64,000 nucleotides of DNA from CADCWK01 sp035944555 (lineage in GTDB: Bacteria; Chloroflexota; Chloroflexia; Thermomicrobiales; UBA6265): positions 186,001 to 250,000 of the forward strand of contig DASZAY010000009.1 of the NCBI GenBank assembly GCA_035944555.1. The letters are read 5' to 3'. Below the pieces are notes generated by a model, which was given only the letters and a program-made list of their open reading frames with translations, was not told where the DNA came from and did not search any database. The translations under genes and the position numbers were made by a program. This document shows positions 37,580 to 45,448 of this stretch, in pieces. The number at the start of each line of letters is the position of its first letter. Within the stretch, counting starts at the first letter, position 1.

Positions 37580-38076
37580 GCAGCAACCACACCGATGCCT
37601 GGCAACGGGCCAACGAGCGGCCGCATGCCGTGATCGTTTCCGATGATCCCGACCTGCGCGAATTCCTCGGCCAGGGGCTGCTGATGACGGGCTTCTGGAC
37701 CAGCGCCATCGCGTCGGGTATCCAGGTCCTCGAGGTGTTCCGGCTCCGCCGCTTCGACCTCGTCCTGCTCGATGGTGGGCTCAGTGGCCTGTCGGCTCCG
37801 GATGTGCTGCGGCGATTGCGGTCTGGCGGTCGGGGAGGGATGGTGATCACGGACGCGCCGGTCGTGATCGTCGCTCCGGTCTCTGCCGACCGCGACGCCT
37901 ATCACCAGATCGGGGTGGACGCGATCCTCGAACCACCGTACGACCTACCCGACGTCGCCGTCCGGTTGCACGGCATCGTGAAGGACTGGCGTGACGCCCA
38001 CCCGGGTGTCCGCTGGTCCGACGCGCCCCCCGCGCAGGCCGATCCGGATGCCGACCGGCGACCGGGACGGGATTAG
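37576..38076 (+). CDS. Degenerate response-regulator receiver protein
   Basis: This 166-residue protein has a single receiver-like fold. The acidic pocket Asp23-Asp24 (VIVSDDPDL) and phospho-acceptor Asp66 (LVLLDGGLSG) are kept, but the conserved beta-5 Lys-Pro is Glu119-Pro120 (ILEPPYDLPD) and the usual Thr/Ser of beta-4 is Ala100. There is no output domain; the C-terminus is a short polar tail. Phosphorylation-dependent switching is therefore doubtful. It is translationally coupled to the M14 carboxypeptidase gene and ends two bases from the convergent phoU stop. Confidence 0.7.
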   Translation: MSSNHTDAWQRANERPHAVIVSDDPDLREFLGQGLLMTGFWTSAIASGIQVLEVFRLRRFDLVLLDGGLSGLSAPDVLRRLRSGGRGGMVITDAPVVIVAPVSADRDAYHQIGVDAILEPPYDLPDVAVRLHGIVKDWRDAHPGVRWSDAPPAQADPDADRRPGRD

Positions 38077-38078
38077 GC

Positions 38079-38753
38079 TCAGGAGAAGTTGTCGCCTTCG
38101 GACAGGTCCGCGACGTCCCCGGTGACCGAAAAGATCACGCGCTCGCAGATATTCTTGACCCGGTCGCCGATGCGCTCGAAGTCGTGGGCGGCGGCGAGGA
38201 GCCGTGTCGCCCGGTTAATCGTCGAGGCATCACCGAGCATGAAGCCGAGCAGTTCACGGTAGACGGTCTGGTAGGCGTCATCGACGAGCGCGTCACGCTC
38301 GATGACCGACCGTGCTCGCGAGATGTCGCTGTGGATGAAGGCAGTTACCGCATCGGCCAGCATCATCCGGGTGAGGTCACTCATCCTCGGCAGGACGACG
38401 AGTGGCTTGAGCAACGGCTCGTCGGAGGTCTCGACCACGATCTTGGCGACGTTGACCGCGTGATCACCCATTCGCTCCAGGTCGGTCACGATGCTGATGA
38501 CCGCAGAGATAACGCGGAGATCCCGGGCCATGGGTTGCTGGAGCGCGATCGCACTGAGCGCGCGTTCCTCCGTATCCCAGCGCCGGTCATTGATCTCGCG
38601 GTCGGCCCGGATCACGTCCCGGGCGAGCGCGATGTTCTGCTGCTTCAGGGCGTCGGTTGCCCTCGCGACCGCCTTGTCGACCATGCTCGATATGGCGACG
38701 ACGTCATCCCGCAGTTCGCGAATCTGGGCGTGGTAGGTCGAGCGAATGTCCAT
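38079..38753 (-). CDS. phoU: Phosphate signalling protein PhoU
   Basis: PhoU links the state of the Pst transporter to the phosphate two-component system. The 224-residue protein is two three-helix bundles, each with a metal-binding signature: TDLERMGDHAVNVAK and AHDFERIGDRVKNICE. I use the ATG at 38753, where MDIRSTYHAQIRELRDDV matches PhoU N-termini; the frame upstream is intergenic. It lies 34 kb from pstB and on the other strand, unlike the usual pst-phoU arrangement. A TTCATG/TTTACA repeat upstream suggests Pho control. Confidence 0.95.
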   Translation of the reverse strand: MDIRSTYHAQIRELRDDVVAISSMVDKAVARATDALKQQNIALARDVIRADREINDRRWDTEERALSAIALQQPMARDLRVISAVISIVTDLERMGDHAVNVAKIVVETSDEPLLKPLVVLPRMSDLTRMMLADAVTAFIHSDISRARSVIERDALVDDAYQTVYRELLGFMLGDASTINRATRLLAAAHDFERIGDRVKNICERVIFSVTGDVADLSEGDNFS

Positions 38754-39069
38754 CACGGGAGGTCTCCGACTGCCGGTCTCAATCCGCCGGTCGTTGCTCC
38801 CTCGCGTGACGCACGATGCGTGCTGTGGTTGGGCAATCACTGGCGCTACTCTGGGTGCCGCATAGGCGGTCGGAAGCCTACCACGCAGGTTCACAGCCGC
38901 CGCGATGATCGGTGTAAACGAACCATGAACATTTCGGCATCCGGAGGGACTGAGGGGGGCGGACCATTCGGCTATTGGTAGGCGACGGCTGCCCGGCTCA
39001 CAGGTAGACTACCGGCACGCCATCGGCCGGGAACCAGGTTGGCTGGGTACGCATGAAGGGACCAATGAC
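38754..39069. other. Divergent control region between phoU and ilvE
   Basis: This 316-base gap separates the divergent phoU and ilvE starts. It holds the phased repeat near 38909-38930 and a possible ilvE -10 (TAGACT near 39004) without a good -35. I see no gene or RNA in it. Confidence 0.4.
38909..38930 (-). promoter_or_regulatory. Candidate Pho box upstream of phoU
   Basis: On the minus strand TTCATG (from 38929) and TTTACA (from 38918) are 11 bases apart inside GTTCATGGTTC and GTTTACACC. This matches the period and hexamer style of PhoP boxes and shares TTCATGG with the repeats before the peptide transporter. It lies about 155 bases before the phoU start. Confidence 0.4.
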
Positions 39070-40023
39070 ATGACCGAAACCACACATCCGTCGTATCTCT
39101 GGTGGCGCGGTGAGCGCATGGCGTGGGCAGACGCCACCATCCACGTCACTGACCTGGGCTGGTCGACGGTCGGTGCGGTCTTCGAGGGGATCCGCGGCTA
39201 CTGGGACGACCGGAGCGAGCAGCTCTATGTCTTCCGGCTGAACGAGCACCTGGAGCGACTGGTCGCGTCCTGCCGGCTGGTCAGACTGCCGCTGCAGTAC
39301 AGCGCCGCCGAGCTGAAGGCCGCGACACTGGAATTGCTCCAGGCCAACGACAGCCGCGAGGACACCTATATCCGGCCGATGGTCTATGTGCCTGGAACGT
39401 CCGGCAAGCGAGCGGCCCAGCTGGAGTCCGCCGCCGAGACGCTGATCAACACGTCGTCCATGCCGTCCCACCTGCTCACCGATTACACCCAGACGTCGCG
39501 GGTGAGCTCCTGGACGCGCATCTCGGACAACGTCATGCCGCCGCGGGCCAAGAATTTCTCCAATTACCGGAACGGTCAGCTGGCGACCATGGAGGCGCGG
39601 CTGGACGGGTACGACTCCGCGATCATGCTCAACGACCGGCGCCAAGTCAGCGAGCTGCCGGGTGCCTGCGTCATGCTCGTCCGGGACGGCAAGCTGATCA
39701 CACCGGACCCGCGCCAGAGCATCCTTGAGAGCATCACGCGCGACGCCCTGATCACACTGGCCCGTGAGGAGCTGGGGATCGAGGTCATCGAGCGCGATAT
39801 CGACCGGACCGAGCTCTATGTGGCGGACGAGATCTTCTCCTGCGGCACCGCCGCCGAGATGACCGCGATCACCTCGGTCGACCACTATGAGGTCGGAGAC
39901 GGGGGCAAGGGACCGATCACGACGCAGCTGGAGCAGGTCTTCCACGATGTGCTGCGGGGCCGCGAGGATCGCTGGGCACACTGGAGAACGCCGGTCCACG
40001 CAGCAGTAGCCGCCGCCGTCTGA
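39070..40023 (+). CDS. ilvE: Branched-chain amino acid aminotransferase (class IV)
   Basis: This PLP enzyme transfers amino groups between glutamate and the keto acids of Leu, Ile and Val. The 317-residue protein has the class IV fold: VTDLGWSTVGAVFEGIRGYW at the N-terminus, the PLP Lys161 in RAKNFSNYRNGQLA, the Glu of LNDRRQVSELPGACVMLV and the phosphate loop FSCGTAAEMTAITSVD. VPGTSGKRAAQ replaces some usual loop residues, so D-amino acid or aromatic specificity cannot be excluded. AAGGG precedes the ATG. A strong hairpin follows. Confidence 0.88.
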   Translation: MTETTHPSYLWWRGERMAWADATIHVTDLGWSTVGAVFEGIRGYWDDRSEQLYVFRLNEHLERLVASCRLVRLPLQYSAAELKAATLELLQANDSREDTYIRPMVYVPGTSGKRAAQLESAAETLINTSSMPSHLLTDYTQTSRVSSWTRISDNVMPPRAKNFSNYRNGQLATMEARLDGYDSAIMLNDRRQVSELPGACVMLVRDGKLITPDPRQSILESITRDALITLAREELGIEVIERDIDRTELYVADEIFSCGTAAEMTAITSVDHYEVGDGGKGPITTQLEQVFHDVLRGREDRWAHWRTPVHAAVAAAV

Positions 40024-40046
40024 CCTGTTCCTCGCTCGACCCAATC

Positions 40047-40087
40047 ACGGAACGGCCGCCTGGAAGCATTCCAGGCGGCCGTTCCGT
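40047..40087. terminator. Bidirectional terminator between ilvE and the VOC gene
   Basis: A perfect 19-bp inverted repeat (40047-40065 and 40069-40087, centred on GGAAGCATTCC) with a 3-base loop lies between convergent genes. It is followed by TCTCCC on the plus strand and GATTGGG on the minus strand. Confidence 0.85.
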
Positions 40088-40127
40088 TCTCCCGGCTTTG
40101 AGGCTGAGGACAGCCTGGTCGGCGTAA

Positions 40128-40871
40128 TCAATCGTTCCCGAAGACCAGGCCATAGGGGCGACGAGCGTAGTCGTAGAGCGCGTCGTCGACGCTGTGCTCC
40201 TCGGCAAGGCCACGCTCGGCCGCCTTGATCTCGGACAACTGCACCACGAAGGTGACCTCGCCGTTCCGGTAGTGCCCGTACAGACTCCATCGCTCGTCTC
40301 GCTCCAGGAGGGCGAAGTCGGAGTCGAACCGGTCCCGGTGCTGCTGGATATGGGCGAAGGCCGCGGCGAGGTCATCCACGACGAAGCCGACGTGATGGAC
40401 CCGGGACGGGACTGGGTCGGACAGTGGCGCCTCGATGCCCGCGTCGAACAGGAACAACCCGGTCATCCCGGTCGCCAGCACGGTCAGGTGCGCGTCGTCG
40501 CGGACCACCTTCATCTGCAGGACCTCGGCGAAAAAGTTCCGGGCATCGCGGCGATCCGCAACGGTGATCGCTACGTGATCGAGCCCCAGATTCCGCCACG
40601 CACCCGCGGCGGCGGCGATCGGCTCGGACCGCGTAACCAGCTCGACGGCGCCATCCCGCCGGGCGAGGTCCCGGACAAAGTTGTCGGCGAAGACCTCGGT
40701 CCCCGCTGGCGTCCGGAACGTCAGCCGGCGACCAGCGACCAGGTGCTCCGGCAGCAGCCGCGGAAACACCTCATGGACGATCTCGCCCTGTCCCGCCGTT
40801 CCTTCAAAGACTTGCCCGTCCACGGTCATCCGCACCGGGATCCGCTGCTCATCTGTCACGTCGTCGTCCAT
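40128..40871 (-). CDS. VOC (glyoxalase/dioxygenase) superfamily protein with N-terminal extension
   Basis: From the ATG at 40871 this is a 247-residue protein. Residues about 1-85 form an unrecognised beta-rich domain (PVRMTVDGQVFEGTAGQGEI, then LTFRTPAGTEVFADNFVRDL). Residues about 95-215 form a VOC module: LDHVAITVADRRDARNFFAE, VLQMKVVRDD, HHVGFVVDDLAAAF and YGHYRNGEVTFVVQLSE. The module has the ligand positions of the family (His, His, Glu), but the substrate is unknown. The reading frame continues open for 2 kb upstream, antisense to the protease gene, and that part is not coding. It is divergent from the S41 gene. Confidence 0.72.
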   Translation of the reverse strand: MDDDVTDEQRIPVRMTVDGQVFEGTAGQGEIVHEVFPRLLPEHLVAGRRLTFRTPAGTEVFADNFVRDLARRDGAVELVTRSEPIAAAAGAWRNLGLDHVAITVADRRDARNFFAEVLQMKVVRDDAHLTVLATGMTGLFLFDAGIEAPLSDPVPSRVHHVGFVVDDLAAAFAHIQQHRDRFDSDFALLERDERWSLYGHYRNGEVTFVVQLSEIKAAERGLAEEHSVDDALYDYARRPYGLVFGND

Positions 40872-40946
40872 TCCTCTCGAATCGGGGATCGATCCCGCGT
40901 ACTCTCCAACGGCACCCCCCGGATTCGCAACAGAGGAGTCCCGCCC

Positions 40947-42374
40947 GTGCCGGATCTGCCGATCTCCGACCGACGAACGCCTGACCGTCGACGCTTCCCG
41001 CGCCCGATCAGCCGCAGCCGCGTTGTCCTCGCCGTCTCGGTATTCCTTATGGCCTCGCTGCTGGTTTCGTCCGGCGGCCCGTCGACGCTGTCCCTCGGTG
41101 GGTCGGCGGATGTCGAGGAGACGTTCGCCGGCCAGCCAGGCTACGGAATCCTGGAGGAGGCGTGGGCCGTCGTCCGCGACCAGTACGTGGCCATCGGCGA
41201 CGTCCTCGCCGAGGATCTGGTTCGCGGGGCGAGCACCGGGATGGTGGAGGGCCTGGGCGACGTCGGCCATTCCCGCTTCCTTGATCCTGCCGGGGCCGAG
41301 CGCTTCCGCCGCTCGATCGACGGGACGCCGATCGGACTTGGCGTGAGCCTGAGTACGCTCAACGACTTTCTGGTAATCCGGGATGTGATCGCGGGCGGGC
41401 CAGCGGACGTCGCGGGAGTTGAGCGCGGGGACGTCATCCTGAGGCTCAACGGCGACGACGTTAGTGGCCTGACGCCGGCCGACCTCGATCCCTGGATCGA
41501 CCGGGTTGCCGGGACCACCGTCGTATTGGGTCTGTATCGTCCGGCGTCGGATACGGAACTGGAGATTCCGGTGGTGCAGCGCGAACTGGAAGTTGATACG
41601 GTGTCGTGGTCGTTGCTCCCAGATGACATCGCGCTTGTTCGCATCGCCTCGTTCGACCGCGATACCGCGCCGGACCTCGCCGAGGCGATCAGCGCCAGCA
41701 AGGCTGCCGGCGCCACATCGATCGTCCTCGACCTCCGGGACAATCCCGGGGGGCTGGTCGAAGAGCTCGTCAACGCCGTGAGCCTGTTCCTTCCCGCCGA
41801 TATCCCGGTCTTCCAGACGGTCGACGGGGCTGGCACCGTCAATCGCTGGCCGACCGTCGGCGGGGCCATCAGCGAGGATCTTCCCTTGGCGGTGCTCGTC
41901 AATCGCAACTCGGCGTCGGCGGCGGAGATCATGGCGTCGACGCTTGCCTACTACGGACGCGCCCAGACGATCGGGCAGACGACGTTCGGCACGGGGACGA
42001 TCCTGTATTCCACCGACCTCAGCGATGGGTCTGCCGTCGTGATCGGCCGCGAACTCTGGCAGACGCCCGGTGGCGAGACGGTCTGGCTGACCGGCTACCA
42101 GCCAGACGAGGAAGTCGTCCTCGATTATGGCGACGTGACGTTCATCGCCGGCGACGAAGAGCGCGTCGCCCGGGACCGGCTCAACCGCAGTGAAGACGAC
42201 CAGCTCCTGGCCGCGACAGAATACCTGGCGAGCGGCGGGGCGGCCGCAGACACTCCTGGCACGCCCGGCGCGACTCCAGGTCCCGTGGTGAATCCGGTCG
42301 CGACACCAGCCGAGGGCGAATCGGGGGTTAACGCGCTCGCCCTGAACCCCGATGCCCTGGCTAGTCTCCGATAA
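40947..42374 (+). CDS. S41 family C-terminal processing peptidase homologue (atypical dyad)
   Basis: This exported 475-residue protein has one N-terminal membrane/signal helix (SRVVLAVSVFLMASLLV), a PDZ domain (about 130-215, RDVIAGGPADVAGVERGDVI) and an S41/TSPc domain. The nucleophile position is present (Ser324 in NSASAAEIMAS), but the catalytic Lys found in TFGKG is Thr349 here (TTFGTGTIL). A Thr-Pro-rich tail (DTPGTPGATPGP) follows. I start at the GTG at 40947 behind AGAGGAG, which puts the signal helix near the N-terminus; the frame is open much further upstream but is antisense to the VOC gene. It may be inactive or use another base. Confidence 0.87.
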   Translation: MPDLPISDRRTPDRRRFPRPISRSRVVLAVSVFLMASLLVSSGGPSTLSLGGSADVEETFAGQPGYGILEEAWAVVRDQYVAIGDVLAEDLVRGASTGMVEGLGDVGHSRFLDPAGAERFRRSIDGTPIGLGVSLSTLNDFLVIRDVIAGGPADVAGVERGDVILRLNGDDVSGLTPADLDPWIDRVAGTTVVLGLYRPASDTELEIPVVQRELEVDTVSWSLLPDDIALVRIASFDRDTAPDLAEAISASKAAGATSIVLDLRDNPGGLVEELVNAVSLFLPADIPVFQTVDGAGTVNRWPTVGGAISEDLPLAVLVNRNSASAAEIMASTLAYYGRAQTIGQTTFGTGTILYSTDLSDGSAVVIGRELWQTPGGETVWLTGYQPDEEVVLDYGDVTFIAGDEERVARDRLNRSEDDQLLAATEYLASGGAAADTPGTPGATPGPVVNPVATPAEGESGVNALALNPDALASLR

Positions 42375-42548
42375 CGGAAACGCCCTGCGCTCGGATGGGA
42401 TCGAATGAGATGAGTGTACGGACATCCTTACGGTACCGGCATCGCATGGTAAGGTAGCCGGGCTTCGAGCCACGGGCAGCGTCGCGGTGGCATCGCGGCC
42501 CGTGGTGGCGGTATTCGTCATCACAGACCCGGTTGGCGAGGAGCCCCG

Positions 42549-42974
42549 ATGATCTCTACCCGCACGTGGCCAGCGCCAGCCGTACGCGCCTTCAGTATGG
42601 TGCAGCGCCTGCAGAAGTTTCTGCTTGTGGGCGCGCTCGGCCTGCTGACCCAGCAGGTCTTCGTCTTCCTCTTCCATGACATCGCGAACTGGAGCAATCG
42701 CCCCAGCCTCGTCGCGGCCATCGGCATCTCGATGGCCGTGACCTTCGTGCTCAACGAGATGTGGACGTGGCACGATCGGGGATCCGGATCGATCCTTCAG
42801 CGAATGCTGTTCTATGTGCCCATTAACACCATCGGCTTGTTGATCAACCTCGAAGTCGCGGTGCTGCTCAATGAGAACGCTGGAGTTCATCTCCAGATCG
42901 CCTCGCTGATCGGGGCTGGAGTCGCCGCCGTCTGGAACTTCACCGTCAACAACTTCGTCACCTGGCGGACCTGA
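42549..42974 (+). CDS. GtrA family membrane protein
   Basis: This 141-residue protein has four membrane helices of the GtrA type (FLLVGALGLLTQQVFVFLF, then AAIGISMAVTFVLNEMWTW, FYVPINTIGLLINLEVAVLL, and GAGVAAVWNFTVNNFVTW). GtrA-like proteins are thought to move lipid-linked sugars across the membrane for surface glycan synthesis. GAGGAG precedes the ATG. It lies 9 bases upstream of a membrane glycosyltransferase gene and opens the envelope cluster running to 51306. Confidence 0.9.
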   Translation: MISTRTWPAPAVRAFSMVQRLQKFLLVGALGLLTQQVFVFLFHDIANWSNRPSLVAAIGISMAVTFVLNEMWTWHDRGSGSILQRMLFYVPINTIGLLINLEVAVLLNENAGVHLQIASLIGAGVAAVWNFTVNNFVTWRT

Positions 42975-42983
42975 ACGACACCC

Positions 42984-44483
42984 ATGTCCATGGCCCCCGG
43001 ATCTCTGTCACCGACGTCTCAACTGGACCCCGGCGCGCCAGCGATTTCCCGCTCGGCCGACCGGGGCCCTTCCATTACCGATGCACGATCGGCCGGCCTG
43101 CTGGCGCAATTCGCCCTTGCTGCGGATCGCGGCTGGCTGACGGTTCTCCTGAGCTTCTTCGCGGTGAAGCAGATCCTCCTCGTCTTCCTGCTGGGGCCGT
43201 TCTCCGGACACGACGAGGTTGATCACTACTGGTATATCCAGCGTCTCGCGCAGGGGCACGGCCTTGGTGAGGTCGGAGTCGTCGAGCTGCCGCCGGAGGC
43301 GTCCGGGTACGCCCGCTATGTCGCCGACTACCCGCTCAATAGCGAGGTCATTCAGCCGCCGCTGTATCACGGGATGCTCGCGCTCGTCTCCCATCTTCTC
43401 CCGTCAGACACCCAGCACGAGCTCTACCTCCTGCGGCTGCTGTCGGTCCTTGGCGGGATCGTGGTCGTCTGGCTGGCCTACGCGCTTGCCCGGACCATCT
43501 TCCCGGCAGATCCGGTGGTCCGGATCGGCGTCCCGGTCTTCGTCGCACTGCAGCCCCAGCTCGCGTTCGAAGCCGCGATCGTCAATCATGACATCGTGAT
43601 CATCGGGCTCGCGACAGCTGGCTGTCTCGTCGCAGTGCGTTGCGTCCGGGACGGGCTGACGTGGCAGCGCGCTCTGACTATGGGAATGATCGGCACGGCG
43701 GGACTCTGGACCAAGATGACGTTTGGGCTGGTCCTGCCGGTGTTCGCCCTGGCTATCGCGATCACGGTGTGGCCCGAGCTCTGGTCGGTCCTGCAGCGAC
43801 GGGGCAGGGGGATAGCAGCTCTCGTCCGCCGCGCCGCGCCCGCAACGATGCTGGCGCTCGTCCTCCCGCTTGTCCTGGTCTCGCCCTGGTTCATCCGGAA
43901 CTACCGTCTCTATGGCGACCCGACCGGTGCGACCCGGCTGCAGGAGGTCAGCGACTACGCGCTCTCCGCGATGACCCTCCCCGAGATGCTCGGCTCACCC
44001 GGATTCTGGCGTGGGCGACTCGATGATTTCTGGGGCAACTACGGGTGGCGGGAGATCCCCTGGGACACATCGCTCGCCCTGCCTGTCTACCTGGTCTGGG
44101 CGGTGGCCGGGCTGGGTATCGTGGCGTTGGTCGTCCGGGAGGTAGCGTTCCTCAGCTCAGCGCGGGTCCAACCGGTGTTCGACGCCTTCCAGCGCCGGGC
44201 ACTGGCGCTGGTCGCTACACTCGGGGCGATGATGATCGTGGCGATTCTCTACGTCGGGCTGCTCCAGTTCACCCAGTCACGCTTCGCCTTCCCGGCGATG
44301 GCCGGGTTCGGCATGTTCACGGTCCTCGGCTTCGCCGCATGGGTACCTGCTCGCTGGCGCTGGGTGGTCCTGATCGGTCTCGCCACAGCGCTGATCGTCC
44401 TGAACGCGGTCGTCCTCGTCCGCTTTGTCATCCCGTATTACGTCGGACCCGGGGGCGGCGAGTTCGTCGTGCCGCCACGATGA
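42984..44483 (+). CDS. GT39/PMT-like membrane glycosyltransferase, copy 1
   Basis: This is a 499-residue polytopic protein with about eleven helices. The first extracellular loop after helix 1 contains FSGHDEVDHYWYIQRL, the acidic D-E motif found in PMT/ArnT-type transferases that use polyprenyl-phosphate sugars. TKMTFGLVLPVFALAI and PWFIRNYRLYGDP are also typical of the group. The acceptor is unknown. The C-terminus overlaps the next small membrane protein gene (ATGA). A paralogue with the same FSGHDE loop is encoded at 47087-48691. Confidence 0.82.
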   Translation: MSMAPGSLSPTSQLDPGAPAISRSADRGPSITDARSAGLLAQFALAADRGWLTVLLSFFAVKQILLVFLLGPFSGHDEVDHYWYIQRLAQGHGLGEVGVVELPPEASGYARYVADYPLNSEVIQPPLYHGMLALVSHLLPSDTQHELYLLRLLSVLGGIVVVWLAYALARTIFPADPVVRIGVPVFVALQPQLAFEAAIVNHDIVIIGLATAGCLVAVRCVRDGLTWQRALTMGMIGTAGLWTKMTFGLVLPVFALAIAITVWPELWSVLQRRGRGIAALVRRAAPATMLALVLPLVLVSPWFIRNYRLYGDPTGATRLQEVSDYALSAMTLPEMLGSPGFWRGRLDDFWGNYGWREIPWDTSLALPVYLVWAVAGLGIVALVVREVAFLSSARVQPVFDAFQRRALALVATLGAMMIVAILYVGLLQFTQSRFAFPAMAGFGMFTVLGFAAWVPARWRWVVLIGLATALIVLNAVVLVRFVIPYYVGPGGGEFVVPPR

Positions 44484-45169
44484 GACCGCCTGACCGCAAA
44501 GGGTCATTTTCCGCTGGCACCATCGGGCTTGTCGTCACGCTGGCGGTCAGTCTCTTGCTCATCGCGGGGGCGCTTCTGGTCCCGTTGTCGGTCCGCAACG
44601 GCGCGCCATTCGGTAATCAGCAGACGGTCGATTTCGAGCGCGGCATCGCCGTGCTCGGAGCCGAGATCACTCCGAATTACGACGGGATGGACCGGCTGGG
44701 GCTCGACCTTCGGGCGTACAGCGACGCCGTGCCGGGCGACCAGTACGACTTCATCGTCTCCATCCGTGATATCGATGCGGACCGGATCGTCAGGAGCGTC
44801 GCGATCTCGGTCGACGTCGCGCAGATCCCGGCCAGCAAGCCGCCATTTCACGACGTCCTGACAGACGTCCGGTTTGATCCGATCCCCGATTCGGCCGGGG
44901 TTGCCTACTATGTCGACGTCGAGCGTGGTCCCCGCAACGCCGACGACGTGGTCGCACTCTGGGGCGTCCAGGCGTACTCGTCCCTGACGGCCGCCGACGT
45001 GATGGAGGACGCGATCGCGTCCTACGACCTGGGCTACCCGTCCCGCACCACGGCATTGCTGCTGGTGGTCCTGACTTTGCTAAGCATCACGGGTGCTGGC
45101 GCGGTGATCGGCACGACCACCGCCGCGCTCGTTGATGCTCGTTGGCGCGACGTCGATCGTGCCGGGTAA
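44480..45169 (+). CDS. Small membrane protein, companion of GT39-like copy 1
   Basis: This is a 229-residue protein of unknown family with two membrane helices (GTIGLVVTLAVSLLLIAGAL near residue 15 and TTALLLVVLTLLSITGAGAV near residue 195). Between them is an exported domain of about 150 residues rich in Asp and beta-strand residues (GLDLRAYSDAVPGDQYDF, VSIRDIDADRIV). Its ATG overlaps the glycosyltransferase stop, so it probably works with that enzyme. The topology is like that of the smaller protein at 48693-49187, though sequence similarity is not obvious. Confidence 0.72.
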   Translation: MRPPDRKGSFSAGTIGLVVTLAVSLLLIAGALLVPLSVRNGAPFGNQQTVDFERGIAVLGAEITPNYDGMDRLGLDLRAYSDAVPGDQYDFIVSIRDIDADRIVRSVAISVDVAQIPASKPPFHDVLTDVRFDPIPDSAGVAYYVDVERGPRNADDVVALWGVQAYSSLTAADVMEDAIASYDLGYPSRTTALLLVVLTLLSITGAGAVIGTTTAALVDARWRDVDRAG

Positions 45170-45448
45170 GCGACGGGTTAAAACGCATTGGAATGTACTC
45201 GCTATCCGGGATTCCCCGGCTGGACCGTGGTGTACAATCGCGCGGTCCGGCGTAGCGCCACGTCGTCTTACCACGTCGTCATAGACGCCGCATGACATGT
45301 TCCGGCTCGCCTCCATGGGGCCGGGGACAGCCCGGCCAGCCGGGAAGCCGTCACGTAAATCGATCTTCAACGCATGACCGGGGACCGACAATGGTCCAAC
45401 GTCCGGATGCAGCCAGCGGCGACCTGACCGCGAAAGGGACCGACCCAG
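45170..45448 (+). other. Intergenic leader before the FAD oxidoreductase gene
   Basis: These 279 bases hold a -10-like TACAAT at 45234-45239 but no convincing -35. The rest would be a leader of about 200 bases. I see no terminator, gene or structured RNA that I can name. Confidence 0.3.

Noticed and set aside
40872..42890. Upstream part of the long minus-strand frame that contains the VOC protein
   Set aside because: This part is antisense to the S41 protease and GtrA genes and shows no protein family; the VOC protein has a good start at 40871.
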